From a virus, in the IMG/VR virus record IMGVR_UViG_3300032431_000001, positions 64,001 to 128,000 of that record: a stretch of 64,000 bases of DNA. One strand, 5' to 3'. The notes beneath the pieces were generated by a model that ran no database searches, had not been told where the DNA came from, and worked only from the letters and a program-made list of their open reading frames with translations. A program made the translations under genes and the position numbers. Shown here piece after piece: positions 26,568 to 35,111 of this stretch (position 1 is its first letter; each line of letters opens with the position of its first letter).

Positions 26568-26623
26568 GAGGCCTTCACTTTAGGGAATGCCGGGAATTGC
26601 CGGGTCAAATGTATCTGTTGGAA

Positions 26624-27589
26624 TTAAATGGGCATAGTCCTCAGAAGTGAGGCATAAAATAGCGGGGGGACACTGTACCCGAATCCAGCACCCACTATCG
26701 GTGTATTGAGATATCTAAAAGTGTCTGGAAAACCTGATAACCGTGCGTAAGCCTCTAAGTTAAGGTTTAACCAATCTCCGGTAGAGGGGAGGTACAGGCA
26801 TGATACTTTCGATCGCCCGTTATTAGAACCGTCTCTAAATTTTGACTTCATTAAAGTCGGGATCAATTCCATCTGTCCCCGTGCTCTAGGTTTTTTGTCA
26901 CAAGTCACCCGCTCGACATAGAGGGGCATTTCAAGTTTATCGGGATTTCTCGCTTGCCAATCGATCACCGCTTGTTGCTGTCTTGGGGTAGGCGCGATCG
27001 GGTCAAGCGCGGGTATAAACTCCTTAATCGCATCGTACCAACTATGGATCTCAGGCTGTATGGGTGACTCCCAGTTAGCATTTAGCGCGGCAGTAACAAT
27101 TAAGCGCTGTCTAAATTGCCCAAAAGCCGCGCCTATATTTAAGACGGTGCTATTGACAGTGTACCCGATCGCCACCGCCCGATCTCTCATGTACGCAAAC
27201 TCTGGAGACTTTCGGTACATAGGTACTTGTTCTAGTGTGAAGCAACGCGGCATCCCTATCTCGATCGCATCCATAGACGCACGGATCATTGCCTGATTCT
27301 CGTTTCTTCTGTGCGTTCCGTTTGTCGCCACTGAGTAGTCAGCGCACACTGGGGATATGTGTGCTATATCGGCATTTCGAGGTAAAACAGGGCATCCACA
27401 GTCCGCGAATTCTTGTACAGTCTCTAACCTTGTGCCTTTCCAGCCGTTCATCAGATGAATCTCAATAAAGGCTTCTGAGAGTTTACGATCACGGGGATCT
27501 AGCTCGACACCTAACACTGGCTTAATACCAGCTAACGCCATCCCACATTTGATCCCACCAATTCCCGAAAACAAATCCCAGCCTATCAT
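26624..27589 (-). CDS. C5-cytosine DNA methyltransferase
   Basis: 321 residues from ATG 27589. Motif I WDLFSGIGGIKCGM at the N-terminus, motif IV HISPVCADYS (usual PPC replaced by SPVC, catalytic Cys kept), motif VI LEQVP in place of ENV, motif VIII FGQFRQRLIV, and motif X GAGFGYSVPP near the end. It would transfer a methyl group from SAM to cytosine, guarding viral DNA from restriction. The target is not readable from sequence. No cognate nuclease is adjacent. Confidence 0.85.
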   Translation of the reverse strand: MIGWDLFSGIGGIKCGMALAGIKPVLGVELDPRDRKLSEAFIEIHLMNGWKGTRLETVQEFADCGCPVLPRNADIAHISPVCADYSVATNGTHRRNENQAMIRASMDAIEIGMPRCFTLEQVPMYRKSPEFAYMRDRAVAIGYTVNSTVLNIGAAFGQFRQRLIVTAALNANWESPIQPEIHSWYDAIKEFIPALDPIAPTPRQQQAVIDWQARNPDKLEMPLYVERVTCDKKPRARGQMELIPTLMKSKFRDGSNNGRSKVSCLYLPSTGDWLNLNLEAYARLSGFPDTFRYLNTPIVGAGFGYSVPPLFYASLLRTMPI

Positions 27590-27622
27590 CTGTTTTGCTT
27601 TTTTTTGAGTGTGTTGTGATGT

Positions 27623-27747
27623 TAAAAACAAAAGCCCCAACCAAAATTAATCGGTTAGGGCTTTTGTTTTAAAATTTACCGTCCTCTACCGTCCCCTCTA
27701 TTTATGGGGCCTTCACCTGTCGTATCGGGAATCGTTTGAAATTTCAT
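27623..27747. repeat. 125-bp dispersed repeat, copy 2
   Basis: Second copy of 24866-24990, with hairpin ACAAAAGCCC / GGGCTTTTGT at 27627-27667 and the end of the 27676-27891 gene. It terminates the minus-strand small-gene unit upstream of the methyltransferase. Confidence 0.85.
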
Positions 27748-27891
27748 CTGTTTTTTTTGAGTGGGAAAGGTGTGAGGTTCTGTTCGGACATACCGCAGGT
27801 TGGCGGCGACATCAGCTATTGCCTTTTCGATTGCGTTAGACCGATTTTTTGCTGATGTGTGAAATAGCTTGATGCGCTGCGCCTTCGCCAT
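27676..27891 (-). CDS. small basic protein
   Basis: 71 residues from ATG 27891 (MAKAQRIKLFHTSAKNRSNA), ending GEGPINRGDGRGR. Overlaps the end of 27836-28123, so likely translationally coupled. Unknown. Confidence 0.55.
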   Translation of the reverse strand: MAKAQRIKLFHTSAKNRSNAIEKAIADVAANLRYVRTEPHTFPTQKKQMKFQTIPDTTGEGPINRGDGRGR

Positions 27892-28123
27892 TGTCCCGAT
27901 CGTACCCCCATGTGTCAAGGGTGTCGGAACTTAGATCGATTTTCATCACGCGACCCATTAAATAATCAAAGGAGGTATCTTCCTGTAGTATTACAGATGC
28001 CTCCTGAACGGTCATCAACCTAGATTGATAATGAAAGACGCCCTTACCCAGCGGCTTTGAATTGTTGTAGAGAGCTGCCAAGATTTCAGCTTTATCCAGT
28101 CCAGTAATATCGATGGTTCTCAT
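27836..28123 (-). CDS. small phage protein of unknown function
   Basis: 95 residues from ATG 28123. DITGLDKAEILAALYNNSKP, FDYLMGRVMKIDLS and YDRDNGEGAAHQAI match a widespread small phage protein family with no known role. The start lies about 35 bp downstream of the dyad-bearing promoter. Confidence 0.65.
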   Translation of the reverse strand: MRTIDITGLDKAEILAALYNNSKPLGKGVFHYQSRLMTVQEASVILQEDTSFDYLMGRVMKIDLSSDTLDTWGYDRDNGEGAAHQAISHISKKSV

Positions 28124-28153
28124 ATTTTTGCTTCGCTTTTGCACGTTATCTCT

Positions 28154-28183
28154 TATAATGCACCCTGTGGGTGCAGGTGTCAA
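28154..28183 (-). promoter_or_regulatory. promoter with operator dyad
   Basis: Minus-strand TTGACA (28183-28178), a 17-bp spacer and CATTAT (28160-28155). The spacer contains the perfect dyad TGCACCC N3 GGGTGCA (28159-28175). The XRE-type gene ends here, so it may bind this site. On the plus strand a TATAAT overlaps the same spot. Confidence 0.6.
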
Positions 28184-28473
28184 GGTCTTTCTGAAAAATC
28201 TTTTGGGTTTCGTATTGTCTGGACTTGCAGAAAGTCTTCTATCGAGATAGAAAGCGCCCCACACAAGGATTGTAGGGCTTTCCATCCAACGACGGGAGAC
28301 TTCCTTGACTTGGTAGTGGAACTAGCCTGGTTTCTCTCTAATCTTTCGATAAACTGCCTAGACAGTCCGGCGCGAGAGCTTAATGACTGGGGAGATTCCT
28401 CTCCCCGTAGCGCTTTCAGCCGCAATCCCTTCGATGAACTCCAGTAAATGCTGGCAATATGATCAGTGAGCAT
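28180..28473 (-). CDS. XRE-family HTH regulator
   Basis: 97 residues. LRLKALRGEESPQSLSSRAG then LSRQFIERLERN is a helix-turn-helix; WKALQSLCGALSISIEDFL closes a Cro/C1-type fold. Likely repressor of the downstream unit through the dyad at 28159-28175 (inference). Confidence 0.75.
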   Translation of the reverse strand: MLTDHIASIYWSSSKGLRLKALRGEESPQSLSSRAGLSRQFIERLERNQASSTTKSRKSPVVGWKALQSLCGALSISIEDFLQVQTIRNPKDFSERP

Positions 28474-28572
28474 AGGAAAAATTTATAGTGTCAATCAAGA
28501 TCAATTTTATATTACGCTACCGCAGGGTCTCAAGAAGAGCGATCCCGATCGGGCGATCGCCCATAAACAAAA

Positions 28573-28602
28573 AAAACCAGTTACCTTGTTGGTAGCTGGT
28601 TT
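28573..28602. terminator. bidirectional terminator
   Basis: AAACCAGTTACC / GGTAGCTGGTTT with A/T runs, downstream of the minus gene at 28623. Confidence 0.7.
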
Positions 28603-28622
28603 TTTGTTTTACGAGATGCGGT

Positions 28623-29108
28623 CTAATGCGACTCGCGCTCGTGATTTGTTAGTTTGACGAGGACATCGTATGCCTCACCATAAGGACTCTCAAAGTTCCC
28701 TACGTCTGGGCGACTGGACTGTCCAAAATCTTCGGGGTCGTAATCGTCCCAAAACGAAACTCCATGCCCTACGCAGCGCAGGACTTCTCTATGAGCAGCC
28801 GACTTATCAGTCTCCCACATTTCTTCAAATGTGAAATCTTTTAAGCCAGTATCGATCACCAGTATCATTTTTTTGATACTTTCTTCGACAGATTTTACCT
28901 CAACATCTATGTCGATTCCCGACTCAGATATCTCATATGCGAATAGATCACAAATGTCTTGTTGCGGTTGGCAGAACCTTTCGCGCAGTGAACGAAACTC
29001 AGAGTCTTCCGAGTTTTCGGTTTCAGACACCACTGCGTCGGCTAGAAGCATCGTTGCTATCGACCGAAAGTCGATTGCAGTTTCTTCGTATTGTTCGATT
29101 GATAGCAT
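28623..29108 (-). CDS. hypothetical acidic protein
   Basis: 161 residues, acidic and helical at the N-terminus (MLSIEQYEETAIDFRSIATM); C-terminal part HGVSFWDDYDPEDFGQSSRP. It fits a group of small phage early proteins of unknown function. Expressed alone between hairpin and promoter. Confidence 0.55.
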   Translation of the reverse strand: MLSIEQYEETAIDFRSIATMLLADAVVSETENSEDSEFRSLRERFCQPQQDICDLFAYEISESGIDIDVEVKSVEESIKKMILVIDTGLKDFTFEEMWETDKSAAHREVLRCVGHGVSFWDDYDPEDFGQSSRPDVGNFESPYGEAYDVLVKLTNHERESH

Positions 29109-29305
29109 ATGAGTTGTTATTTCTTTAGTACAAATCTATTATATCAAACAATACTTTAAATTGAAACAAAAATAGCGGTGTTCTAACACTATTATTACGA
29201 CTACTTATTCGCCTAACGAATGAGATGACTTGTACGTTCAATTCGAGCAGTTCTTGTACCTAGAAGAAAGGAAAGATTACATCTGCTTGCGAACGGAAGT
29301 GTATC
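29109..29305. other. intergenic stretch
   Basis: No complete gene. The plus strand has an open frame without a start reading LYVQFEQFLYLEERKDYICL, possibly a remnant. Confidence 0.3.
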
Positions 29306-29347
29306 AAAAAAGAATTCTAGATAAATATTTATCTAGAATTCTTTTTT
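29306..29347. terminator. perfect palindromic terminator
   Basis: AAAAAAGAATTCTAGATAAA / TTTATCTAGAATTCTTTTTT, AT-rich, isolated between units. Confidence 0.7.
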
Positions 29348-29378
29348 ACGATCGCCCGCAACTGTCCAAACCTCGACT

Positions 29379-29449
29379 ACAATAATAAAAACAACAGATA
29401 TCTTCGCTTAACCATCCTCGGCAGCCCACAAAGCTGTCGGGGATTTTTT
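29379..29449 (+). promoter_or_regulatory. promoter followed by terminator-like leader hairpin
   Basis: TACAAT near 29379, then a stem CCTCGGCAGC / GCTGTCGGGG (29415-29442) with ATTTTTT, ending 13 bp before ATG 29462. Looks like an attenuator in front of the spike gene. Confidence 0.5.
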
Positions 29450-29461
29450 ATTGCAAAAAAT

Positions 29462-32400
29462 ATGGATCTCAACCAATTTATAAATCCCGAACTCCCCGAA
29501 GCGCACTTTCCCAATTTGCAGTCAGGGCAAGTTATCGGGTGGGTGCCAGCAACCGTAACCGACTTAGACGACCCAAAAGGGCTGGGTCGAATTCGAGTCA
29601 AAATCGACTTAATTGATCCAAATACTTCAATCAGTAATGTTGAAGACGGCTGGTGCTGGGTGGGCGAAAGATACACCGTCAATGAAAAAGCTGGAGGCAG
29701 TCATCGGCTACTGCAAACCGGAACTCAGATCGCGGCGATTCCGATGCTGGGCGATATGCGCCAATTGCTGCTGCTAGACTGCTTGCCTAATGTATACGAT
29801 CGCCCAAATCCCGATTTCAATCGAGCTCAGGGTCGGCACGGCGAAACGACTCCGGGCGGGGTAACGATCGCCAATGACGACACGAATCAAAGCAAGATTG
29901 AAGCATATCCGCACGGTGTGGTTAAATCGATTTCGGGTGAGGGAGACGTACAAACAGCTACCGCTGGCGGCGCGCGATCACAGCTCACGAGAAATGGTGA
30001 CGCGCGAATCGAATCACCGAAAGCGTTTTTACACGCCCTAGAAAATGGAGATTTGTCGGTAGCTAACGGTAGCGGGGCTGGACTCGACTTACAGGCAAGT
30101 GGAAAAGTCGGAATAAAATCGGCGTTTGGCTCCGGTGTCACTCTCGGTGAAAAAGGCGCTGTTTATGCAGGGCCTTTGAGCGAAGCTTCTGAAGCGGTAA
30201 AGAAGGCTCGTAACCTATTACTGGGGAATATTGGGCGCGGACTAAAGATAATGGATCTGCTTGAAGAGATTATCGGGGCGCTCAAAGGTGAAGAAGCCGA
30301 CCCACAGCTAGCTAGTTCGGCAATTAACAATTTGCTTGATCGCCTCGAAAAATACTTCTCGAAAGATTTTGAACACGGGATCGAAACGATGATCGAGCTA
30401 TCAAAACTTTCAGAGAAAGAACTCGGTCGCACAATTGGCGATCAGATCGGTCAGGCTTATGATATCGATCTTGCTTCGATCTTGGGTGAGGTAGAAAAGA
30501 TTGTTGGTGGTGGTTTTGACGAAAGTTCCCTAGTAGCTATCCGTGAAAATGCAGCGAAGGAAATCGCAAAAAGTCTGGAGAAAATGTTTAAATTTTTCCC
30601 CTCTCGCCTCACTCGCGTAAGCGCAGAAATGTACCTTGGTGCGATAACCCGCGAAGAAGCCGATAAGTGGGCTGACGAAGTTCTTAGTGGCAATCCTGGT
30701 CAAAACGCTATGGACTTTATTACTCGACTGATGGAAGGAGAACCTGGTTATGGAACGGTTATGTCGGCGATCGAGCAAATCAAGGAAGGAGATCCTGGTT
30801 ATGACGATCGCCTCAAGAAATTAGGCAAAGCAATTAAACCAGCAATAAGTGCGGCGTTCGGAGTTGACGTGGATGTTGACGAAGAGATTAAACTATCCGA
30901 CGTACTGTCAAAATTGGCTGAAGACGAAGAGGTTGTCAAAGAATTAGCCGCTTCTCTTAATATTGAGAAGAAAGATTTAGAAAGTCAATTAAGTCGCGGT
31001 GTTGCACTGTCTAACTTAAGAGCGAGGCTCAAAGAAGTCGTACCTGCTCAACTCGTAGAAACAGGTATTTTCCCGTCAAAAGAACTGCGAGACAAGTTAA
31101 AACCAACACTCGAAGGATTGAAACATGACCCGGAAAAACAAGTCGAGCTACTTTTGTCTGAGTGCGTTCCCAAAGGTTTCGAGTCGGTTAAAAATTTGTT
31201 GGGATTGCGAGTTGCAAGTTCCATCAAGGTGACTAAAAAACCGTGGGCGATCAACCGTCCTGGTGAAATCGAATCGACCAAAGATAAGGAAGAAATTATC
31301 GAAGAAATCGGAGAGCAGCAGAAAAAACTCTGCGAAAAAGCTGTCGGACCTTTGGAGGCTTGCAAGGTGTTTGTGCAACTCATTCCAACGGCTAGGCAAG
31401 CGATACAGTCAGTAATTAGATCCGACGTAGAACAACTCGACTGGTCGATGGAGCAAATTAAAAAACTGCTTCCAGACAACGAAATTAAAATTGATTCAGT
31501 TTTAGCGATCGCCGAGAGTGCTTGCCGACCCTTGATTTCTCAAATGCGTCCGAAGCTGAAAGAAGCGCTCGAAGTTTTACAACCACTGATCAACGCAATT
31601 CCCGATAACTTCCATGCCACCTCGTTTGAGATATCGGAAGCCTCCGGCGAGATCGTAGCTGCCGGAAAAAACGTGGGGGGTCGCTTGGTTCTCAATGCAA
31701 CGCAAGGAGCGATGTTTTCTCCCAATGGTAAAAGCTCAGTGTTTACGTCGCCCAAAGATATGGGCATGAAGTTGGGCAAAGAAAACGCATTTAATGTGCA
31801 CCACGACGCCGATAAGAAAGACGATGACGGACTGGAAGAGGCTTGGCAGACAAACTTTAACAAAGGATCGATCGCCACACGAAATTCCGAAACCAGTGTT
31901 AAATCCGCCGGCTGGGTGATGGATCGCAAAGGTGAGTACAAAGTTGCGTCTTATCCGGCGATCGACAAGGAAGAAAAACACAAGTTCGACTTGCATGAAC
32001 CAGGTCTCGGTTGGACTGGTCAAACATCTGAGATGGGTGTTTCTGAAAAGAAAATGGGAGCCAAAACCTTTATTGATGAAGTTGCTCAATCTGCGTTTGG
32101 CATGGAATCAAGCGACGCTCTCAAAGGTGGAATTACATCGCTGGAAACATTTAAAGAAGGTCTACCGCAGACAATGATGCGGTTCGCGGCTAACGAAGCG
32201 CTTGGCGCTGGTGGTCTAGCTACATTCCAGTCGATCCGCGATGGTAAACCGGAAGCGGTACTGGATCTGATTGGTGGTAAAGCCGGTGAAGCAGCCAAAG
32301 CCGCATTTCAGACGCTTAAAGATGGGAATCTTGAAGCCGGTCTGGAATTCGTGTCTGGGCTATTAGGTGATGGCGGCGCGTCTCAAGGCGCAAAAGCCTT

Positions 32401-33364
32401 AATGCAAACACTTAAAGACGGTAAACCAGAAACATTAATGCAGTTTGCCGCAAGTCAATTAGGTGTCGGTGATGCGGCGTCTCAAGGCGCAAAAGCCTTA
32501 ATGCAAACCCTCAAAGATGGCAAACCAGAAGCTCTTTTAGAATTCTTGGCGGGTGACAATAAAGAAGATGGCAAATCAGCTTCTACATCCATGCAAACGC
32601 TTAAAGATGGTAAACCGGAAACTAAGCTGGATTTTGGAGCCAGTAAACCGGGTGAACCATCTACAGCAGCAATGCAAACGCTTAAAGATGGTGTGCCTGA
32701 AACCAATCTTGCCTTCAAATCTGGCAAGACGGGTGAACCTGCTGGTGCCACAATGCAAACATTGAAAGACGGGGAACTCGAAACCAACTTAGAATTTAGC
32801 GCCAGCAAAACGGGACAAGCTTCAAAGGCGTCCATGCAAACTCTTAAAGATGGTGTACCTGAGACGCAGCTTGATCTCGCGAGTGGTGAAGGTGCAAACA
32901 AAGCGATAGCTGGTTTGCAGACTTTCAAGGCTGGTTTACCAGAGACTTTCTCTGGTATTAAAGGTGGTGTGGCAATGTTCCAATCATTCATTGAAGATCC
33001 GCTTGCAAAACTCAGTTTTTCAGGCATTGCTGGGATGGCGATGGATGCTTATCTCGGTGCTAATCCACAGGCGGCTTTGGCGATCCAGGGAGGTCGGATG
33101 TTGATGAAATCTCTTGATGGAGGTTCATTTGAACTCGGAGATAAACTAAAATTTGGGGGTTTTGGCGGTGGTGTAATTGAAGTCGGGAACGAAATCAAAC
33201 TCCAGAATACACTAGGCGCGCTAGTAAAGGTCGGAGCGACCTTGCAAATGATCAGTGCTGATGGCGGTAACTTAGAGGTGAGTAATATTGTGAGAATTGG
33301 TGGTCGTGATATAGTTAGCGATATTTTGGCTATACTAGATAGATTGAGCAACGCAGGCCTGTAA
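29462..33364 (+). CDS. baseplate/spike protein with gpV-like OB domain and tandem-repeat tail
   Basis: 1300 residues. N-terminal 120: QVIGWVPATVTDLDDPKGLG then RIRVKI, GWCWVGE and GTQIAAIPMLGDMRQLLLLD, the gp5/gpV/VgrG-type OB fold. Next come beta-like and long helical segments. Residues about 885-1170 hold roughly a dozen copies of a 22-28-residue unit with core MQTLKDGKPE. The end (GGGVIEVGNEIKL, QMISADGGNLEVSN) is again beta, probably a triple-stranded helix. Likely central tail spike. The repeat number may vary by recombination. Confidence 0.7.
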   Translation: MDLNQFINPELPEAHFPNLQSGQVIGWVPATVTDLDDPKGLGRIRVKIDLIDPNTSISNVEDGWCWVGERYTVNEKAGGSHRLLQTGTQIAAIPMLGDMRQLLLLDCLPNVYDRPNPDFNRAQGRHGETTPGGVTIANDDTNQSKIEAYPHGVVKSISGEGDVQTATAGGARSQLTRNGDARIESPKAFLHALENGDLSVANGSGAGLDLQASGKVGIKSAFGSGVTLGEKGAVYAGPLSEASEAVKKARNLLLGNIGRGLKIMDLLEEIIGALKGEEADPQLASSAINNLLDRLEKYFSKDFEHGIETMIELSKLSEKELGRTIGDQIGQAYDIDLASILGEVEKIVGGGFDESSLVAIRENAAKEIAKSLEKMFKFFPSRLTRVSAEMYLGAITREEADKWADEVLSGNPGQNAMDFITRLMEGEPGYGTVMSAIEQIKEGDPGYDDRLKKLGKAIKPAISAAFGVDVDVDEEIKLSDVLSKLAEDEEVVKELAASLNIEKKDLESQLSRGVALSNLRARLKEVVPAQLVETGIFPSKELRDKLKPTLEGLKHDPEKQVELLLSECVPKGFESVKNLLGLRVASSIKVTKKPWAINRPGEIESTKDKEEIIEEIGEQQKKLCEKAVGPLEACKVFVQLIPTARQAIQSVIRSDVEQLDWSMEQIKKLLPDNEIKIDSVLAIAESACRPLISQMRPKLKEALEVLQPLINAIPDNFHATSFEISEASGEIVAAGKNVGGRLVLNATQGAMFSPNGKSSVFTSPKDMGMKLGKENAFNVHHDADKKDDDGLEEAWQTNFNKGSIATRNSETSVKSAGWVMDRKGEYKVASYPAIDKEEKHKFDLHEPGLGWTGQTSEMGVSEKKMGAKTFIDEVAQSAFGMESSDALKGGITSLETFKEGLPQTMMRFAANEALGAGGLATFQSIRDGKPEAVLDLIGGKAGEAAKAAFQTLKDGNLEAGLEFVSGLLGDGGASQGAKALMQTLKDGKPETLMQFAASQLGVGDAASQGAKALMQTLKDGKPEALLEFLAGDNKEDGKSASTSMQTLKDGKPETKLDFGASKPGEPSTAAMQTLKDGVPETNLAFKSGKTGEPAGATMQTLKDGELETNLEFSASKTGQASKASMQTLKDGVPETQLDLASGEGANKAIAGLQTFKAGLPETFSGIKGGVAMFQSFIEDPLAKLSFSGIAGMAMDAYLGANPQAALAIQGGRMLMKSLDGGSFELGDKLKFGGFGGGVIEVGNEIKLQNTLGALVKVGATLQMISADGGNLEVSNIVRIGGRDIVSDILAILDRLSNAGL
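32120..32990 (+). repeat. tandem repeats inside the spike gene
   Basis: Recurring DNA close to ATGCAAAC-CT-AAAGATGG encodes MQTLKDG; at least seven copies are near-perfect, with degenerate copies (FQSIRDGKPE, LQTFKAGLPE, LETFKEGLPQ) at both edges. Confidence 0.85.
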
Positions 33365-33378
33365 TTAAAGAGGTGTAA

Positions 33379-33621
33379 ATGGATTCACAAGAAGATAGAT
33401 GTGCTGATGATCATGCGTGGGACTTTATAGTAACGCAGCTCACGAAAAACGTTGACGACTTTGGTATTATCAAGACACAAGACAAATTTGAATGCGATCG
33501 ATACTACTGGAAATGCAGAGACGATAGTGGTCGGCGCAAAACATCCAGCAATCTATACGAAACTCCGAAAGACTGCTTGATAGATTTTTTCCGTAGAATA
33601 GAAGGTTTCTGGTTTGGGTGA
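33379..33621 (+). CDS. hypothetical protein
   Basis: 80 residues with ribosome site AAAGAGGTG 4 bp before ATG. CDRYYWKCRDDSGRRKTSSN in the middle. Follows the spike by 14 bp, so co-transcribed; may be a spike chaperone or unrelated. Confidence 0.55.
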   Translation: MDSQEDRCADDHAWDFIVTQLTKNVDDFGIIKTQDKFECDRYYWKCRDDSGRRKTSSNLYETPKDCLIDFFRRIEGFWFG

Positions 33622-33623
33622 AT

Positions 33624-33673
33624 AAACAGAAAAGCGGGCGATCTCATAATTCCGATCGCCCGCTTTTCTGTTT
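33624..33673. terminator. terminator of the spike operon
   Basis: Long stem AAACAGAAAAGCGGGCGATC / GATCGCCCGCTTTTCTGTTT. Confidence 0.85.
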
Positions 33674-33726
33674 ACTAATAAATACAATGGTGGTAAACTT
33701 AATATACAAACATACGGAGAGTCCTT

Positions 33727-34077
33727 ATGCCATCTTACACAAAGTCACAATTCGTTTCCGCATACGATCGGGAATATCCAGACGACTTTTCTCGGGAGGC
33801 TTTAGAGCTTCTCTACGACTATCTTAATACTTCAAGCGTTGAATACTTCAACACTGTTGAATTTGGGACAATCAACGATAGTTACTGTGAGCAAAGTTTA
33901 GAGGAATGCCTGAAGGACTATGACTTAGAGAACGATGTTGACTTCGAGGAGGATTCCGACGACGAATCGGAAAAAGAAGAAAAAATCCAAGAGGCTATTA
34001 AAGCCTACTTGGAGAATAGAACGGACTTGATTGGGTTTACATCACAAGGTGTGGTGTACGCTTTCAATTTTGAATAA
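33727..34077 (+). CDS. small acidic protein, family member 1
   Basis: 116 residues, GGAGAG ribosome site. REALELLYDYL, then EFGTINDSYCEQSLEECLKD, a very acidic run DFEEDSDDESEKEEK and the end DLIGFTSQGVVYAF. Shares layout with the proteins at 35139 and 35606 (EALkLiY, sy-eqS--DCvkD, GFTS--vVYA). Unknown function; the acidic, compact form is reminiscent of small phage host-takeover or DNA-mimic proteins, but that is speculation. Confidence 0.6.
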   Translation: MPSYTKSQFVSAYDREYPDDFSREALELLYDYLNTSSVEYFNTVEFGTINDSYCEQSLEECLKDYDLENDVDFEEDSDDESEKEEKIQEAIKAYLENRTDLIGFTSQGVVYAFNFE

Positions 34078-34129
34078 ATAACTAAAAACCCGCAAAATAT
34101 AATCTATATTTTGCGGGTTTTTAGTTATT
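34077..34129. terminator. bidirectional terminator
   Basis: AATAACTAAAAACCCGCAAA / TTTGCGGGTTTTTAGTTATT between converging genes. Confidence 0.8.
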
Positions 34130-34565
34130 TGGTAGACAGTGTTTCGATCGCTCCGATCAGGCAGTCACTAGGTACGGCGTTCGTAAGTAGGATTTGCTTA
34201 ATACACTCAATGTAGGCGAGTTTACTGCAATCGCTTTGCCGTATTAGTTCGATCGCTATCTTTTTAAGGGCTTCGACTGAGATGTCATCAACCTTTTTTA
34301 GAGATTGTAAGATAGCTGACGCACCTTCGTCCCTGTTCCAGCACTCTTGCATCTCCGACGTAATAATAGATATTTCGCTGTCATAATCCTCTTTATTGGT
34401 TGTCAAGCCAGATGCTTTCCAGAATTTTGTACCTGGGTCGCAATCTATGACGATGCAGCGGGATGTCACTGATGCAACTTTTACCTTGTGCCACTTTTTA
34501 GAGTGAAACTGCCGATACGCTACAGTATCACCAGGAATTAAGTCAGTTAATTTTTGATCGTTCAT
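34125..34565 (-). CDS. hypothetical protein with SH3-like start
   Basis: 146 residues from ATG 34565. KLTDLIPGDTVAYRQFHSKK then KVKVASVTSRCIVID looks like a small beta-barrel (KOW/SH3-like) followed by a helical bundle with cysteines. Not recognised. Confidence 0.5.
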   Translation of the reverse strand: MNDQKLTDLIPGDTVAYRQFHSKKWHKVKVASVTSRCIVIDCDPGTKFWKASGLTTNKEDYDSEISIITSEMQECWNRDEGASAILQSLKKVDDISVEALKKIAIELIRQSDCSKLAYIECIKQILLTNAVPSDCLIGAIETLSTK

Positions 34566-34657
34566 TAGGCAGAGATCGTAAACGTACATATATATTGTAC
34601 ACGTTGCTAGCACTGAACGCAATCAGTTACAATACTTGAGTACATATCAAAAACAGC

Positions 34658-34906
34658 ATGATGCAATATCAAGAGTACAAAATGCTACCAATAAAAGGAG
34701 CGCATTCTCCTTCGACTGGGGATAATCACCAAAATTGTCAAAGTTCGCTAAAAGACTACGCTTCGCAGTTAAAGGCTTCAGCCTTGCTATTAAACTGTAT
34801 AGCAAGATTAATCGCACTATACGAAATACCAGGAGGAATGGAAGAAGCGGTTAAGTCCCTGGAATCGATCGCCACCTTCTACAGCGAAAACACCGATCAA
34901 AAATAA
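34658..34906 (+). CDS. hypothetical protein, possibly truncated by TAA
   Basis: 82 residues (a second ATG at 34682). Helical core LKASALLLNCIARLIALYEI. The same frame continues beyond the TAA for 37 more plausible codons (34907-35020), so the gene may be interrupted. Confidence 0.5.
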   Translation: MMQYQEYKMLPIKGAHSPSTGDNHQNCQSSLKDYASQLKASALLLNCIARLIALYEIPGGMEEAVKSLESIATFYSENTDQK

Positions 34907-35020
34907 GCGCTTTACAGGGCGATCGCAACAGAAGCTTACTTCTACAAGCAGAGAAAAGCTGGCGCAAAAATACTACTTCACACTGACCAAAGTGGAGTAA
35001 AAGAAGCGTTCTGGCGGTAA
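34907..35020 (+). pseudogene. in-frame extension after TAA
   Basis: Directly after the stop, in the same frame: ALYRAIATEAYFYKQRKAGA then KILLHTDQSGVKEAFWR, stop. No start codon of its own. Either a nonsense-mutated gene tail or, less likely, readthrough. Confidence 0.45.
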
Positions 35021-35023
35021 TAT

Positions 35024-35093
35024 TTGTAATTACAGTTAAAACAATGGCGATCGCGTTATATTGCGATCTCCATTGTTTTAGCTTGAATTACAA
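35024..35093. terminator. terminator overlapping a promoter
   Basis: Imperfect inverted repeat TTGTAATTACAGTTAAAACA / TGTTTTAGCTTGAATTACAA with a HIP1-bearing core. It overlaps the minus-35 box of the next gene. Confidence 0.6.
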
Positions 35094-35111
35094 ATAAACA
35101 TATTGTATACT
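35083..35111 (+). promoter_or_regulatory. sigma70-type promoter
   Basis: TTGAAT, 17 bp, TATACT; nearly repeated at 35550-35578. Confidence 0.7.

Noticed and set aside
28139-28447. 102-codon plus frame with a TATAAT just inside
   Set aside because: Antisense to the XRE gene, and the dyad and promoter are better explained for the minus unit.
32482-33027. 181-codon minus frame opposite the spike repeats
   Set aside because: Apparent repeats are only the antisense of the MQTLKDG units.
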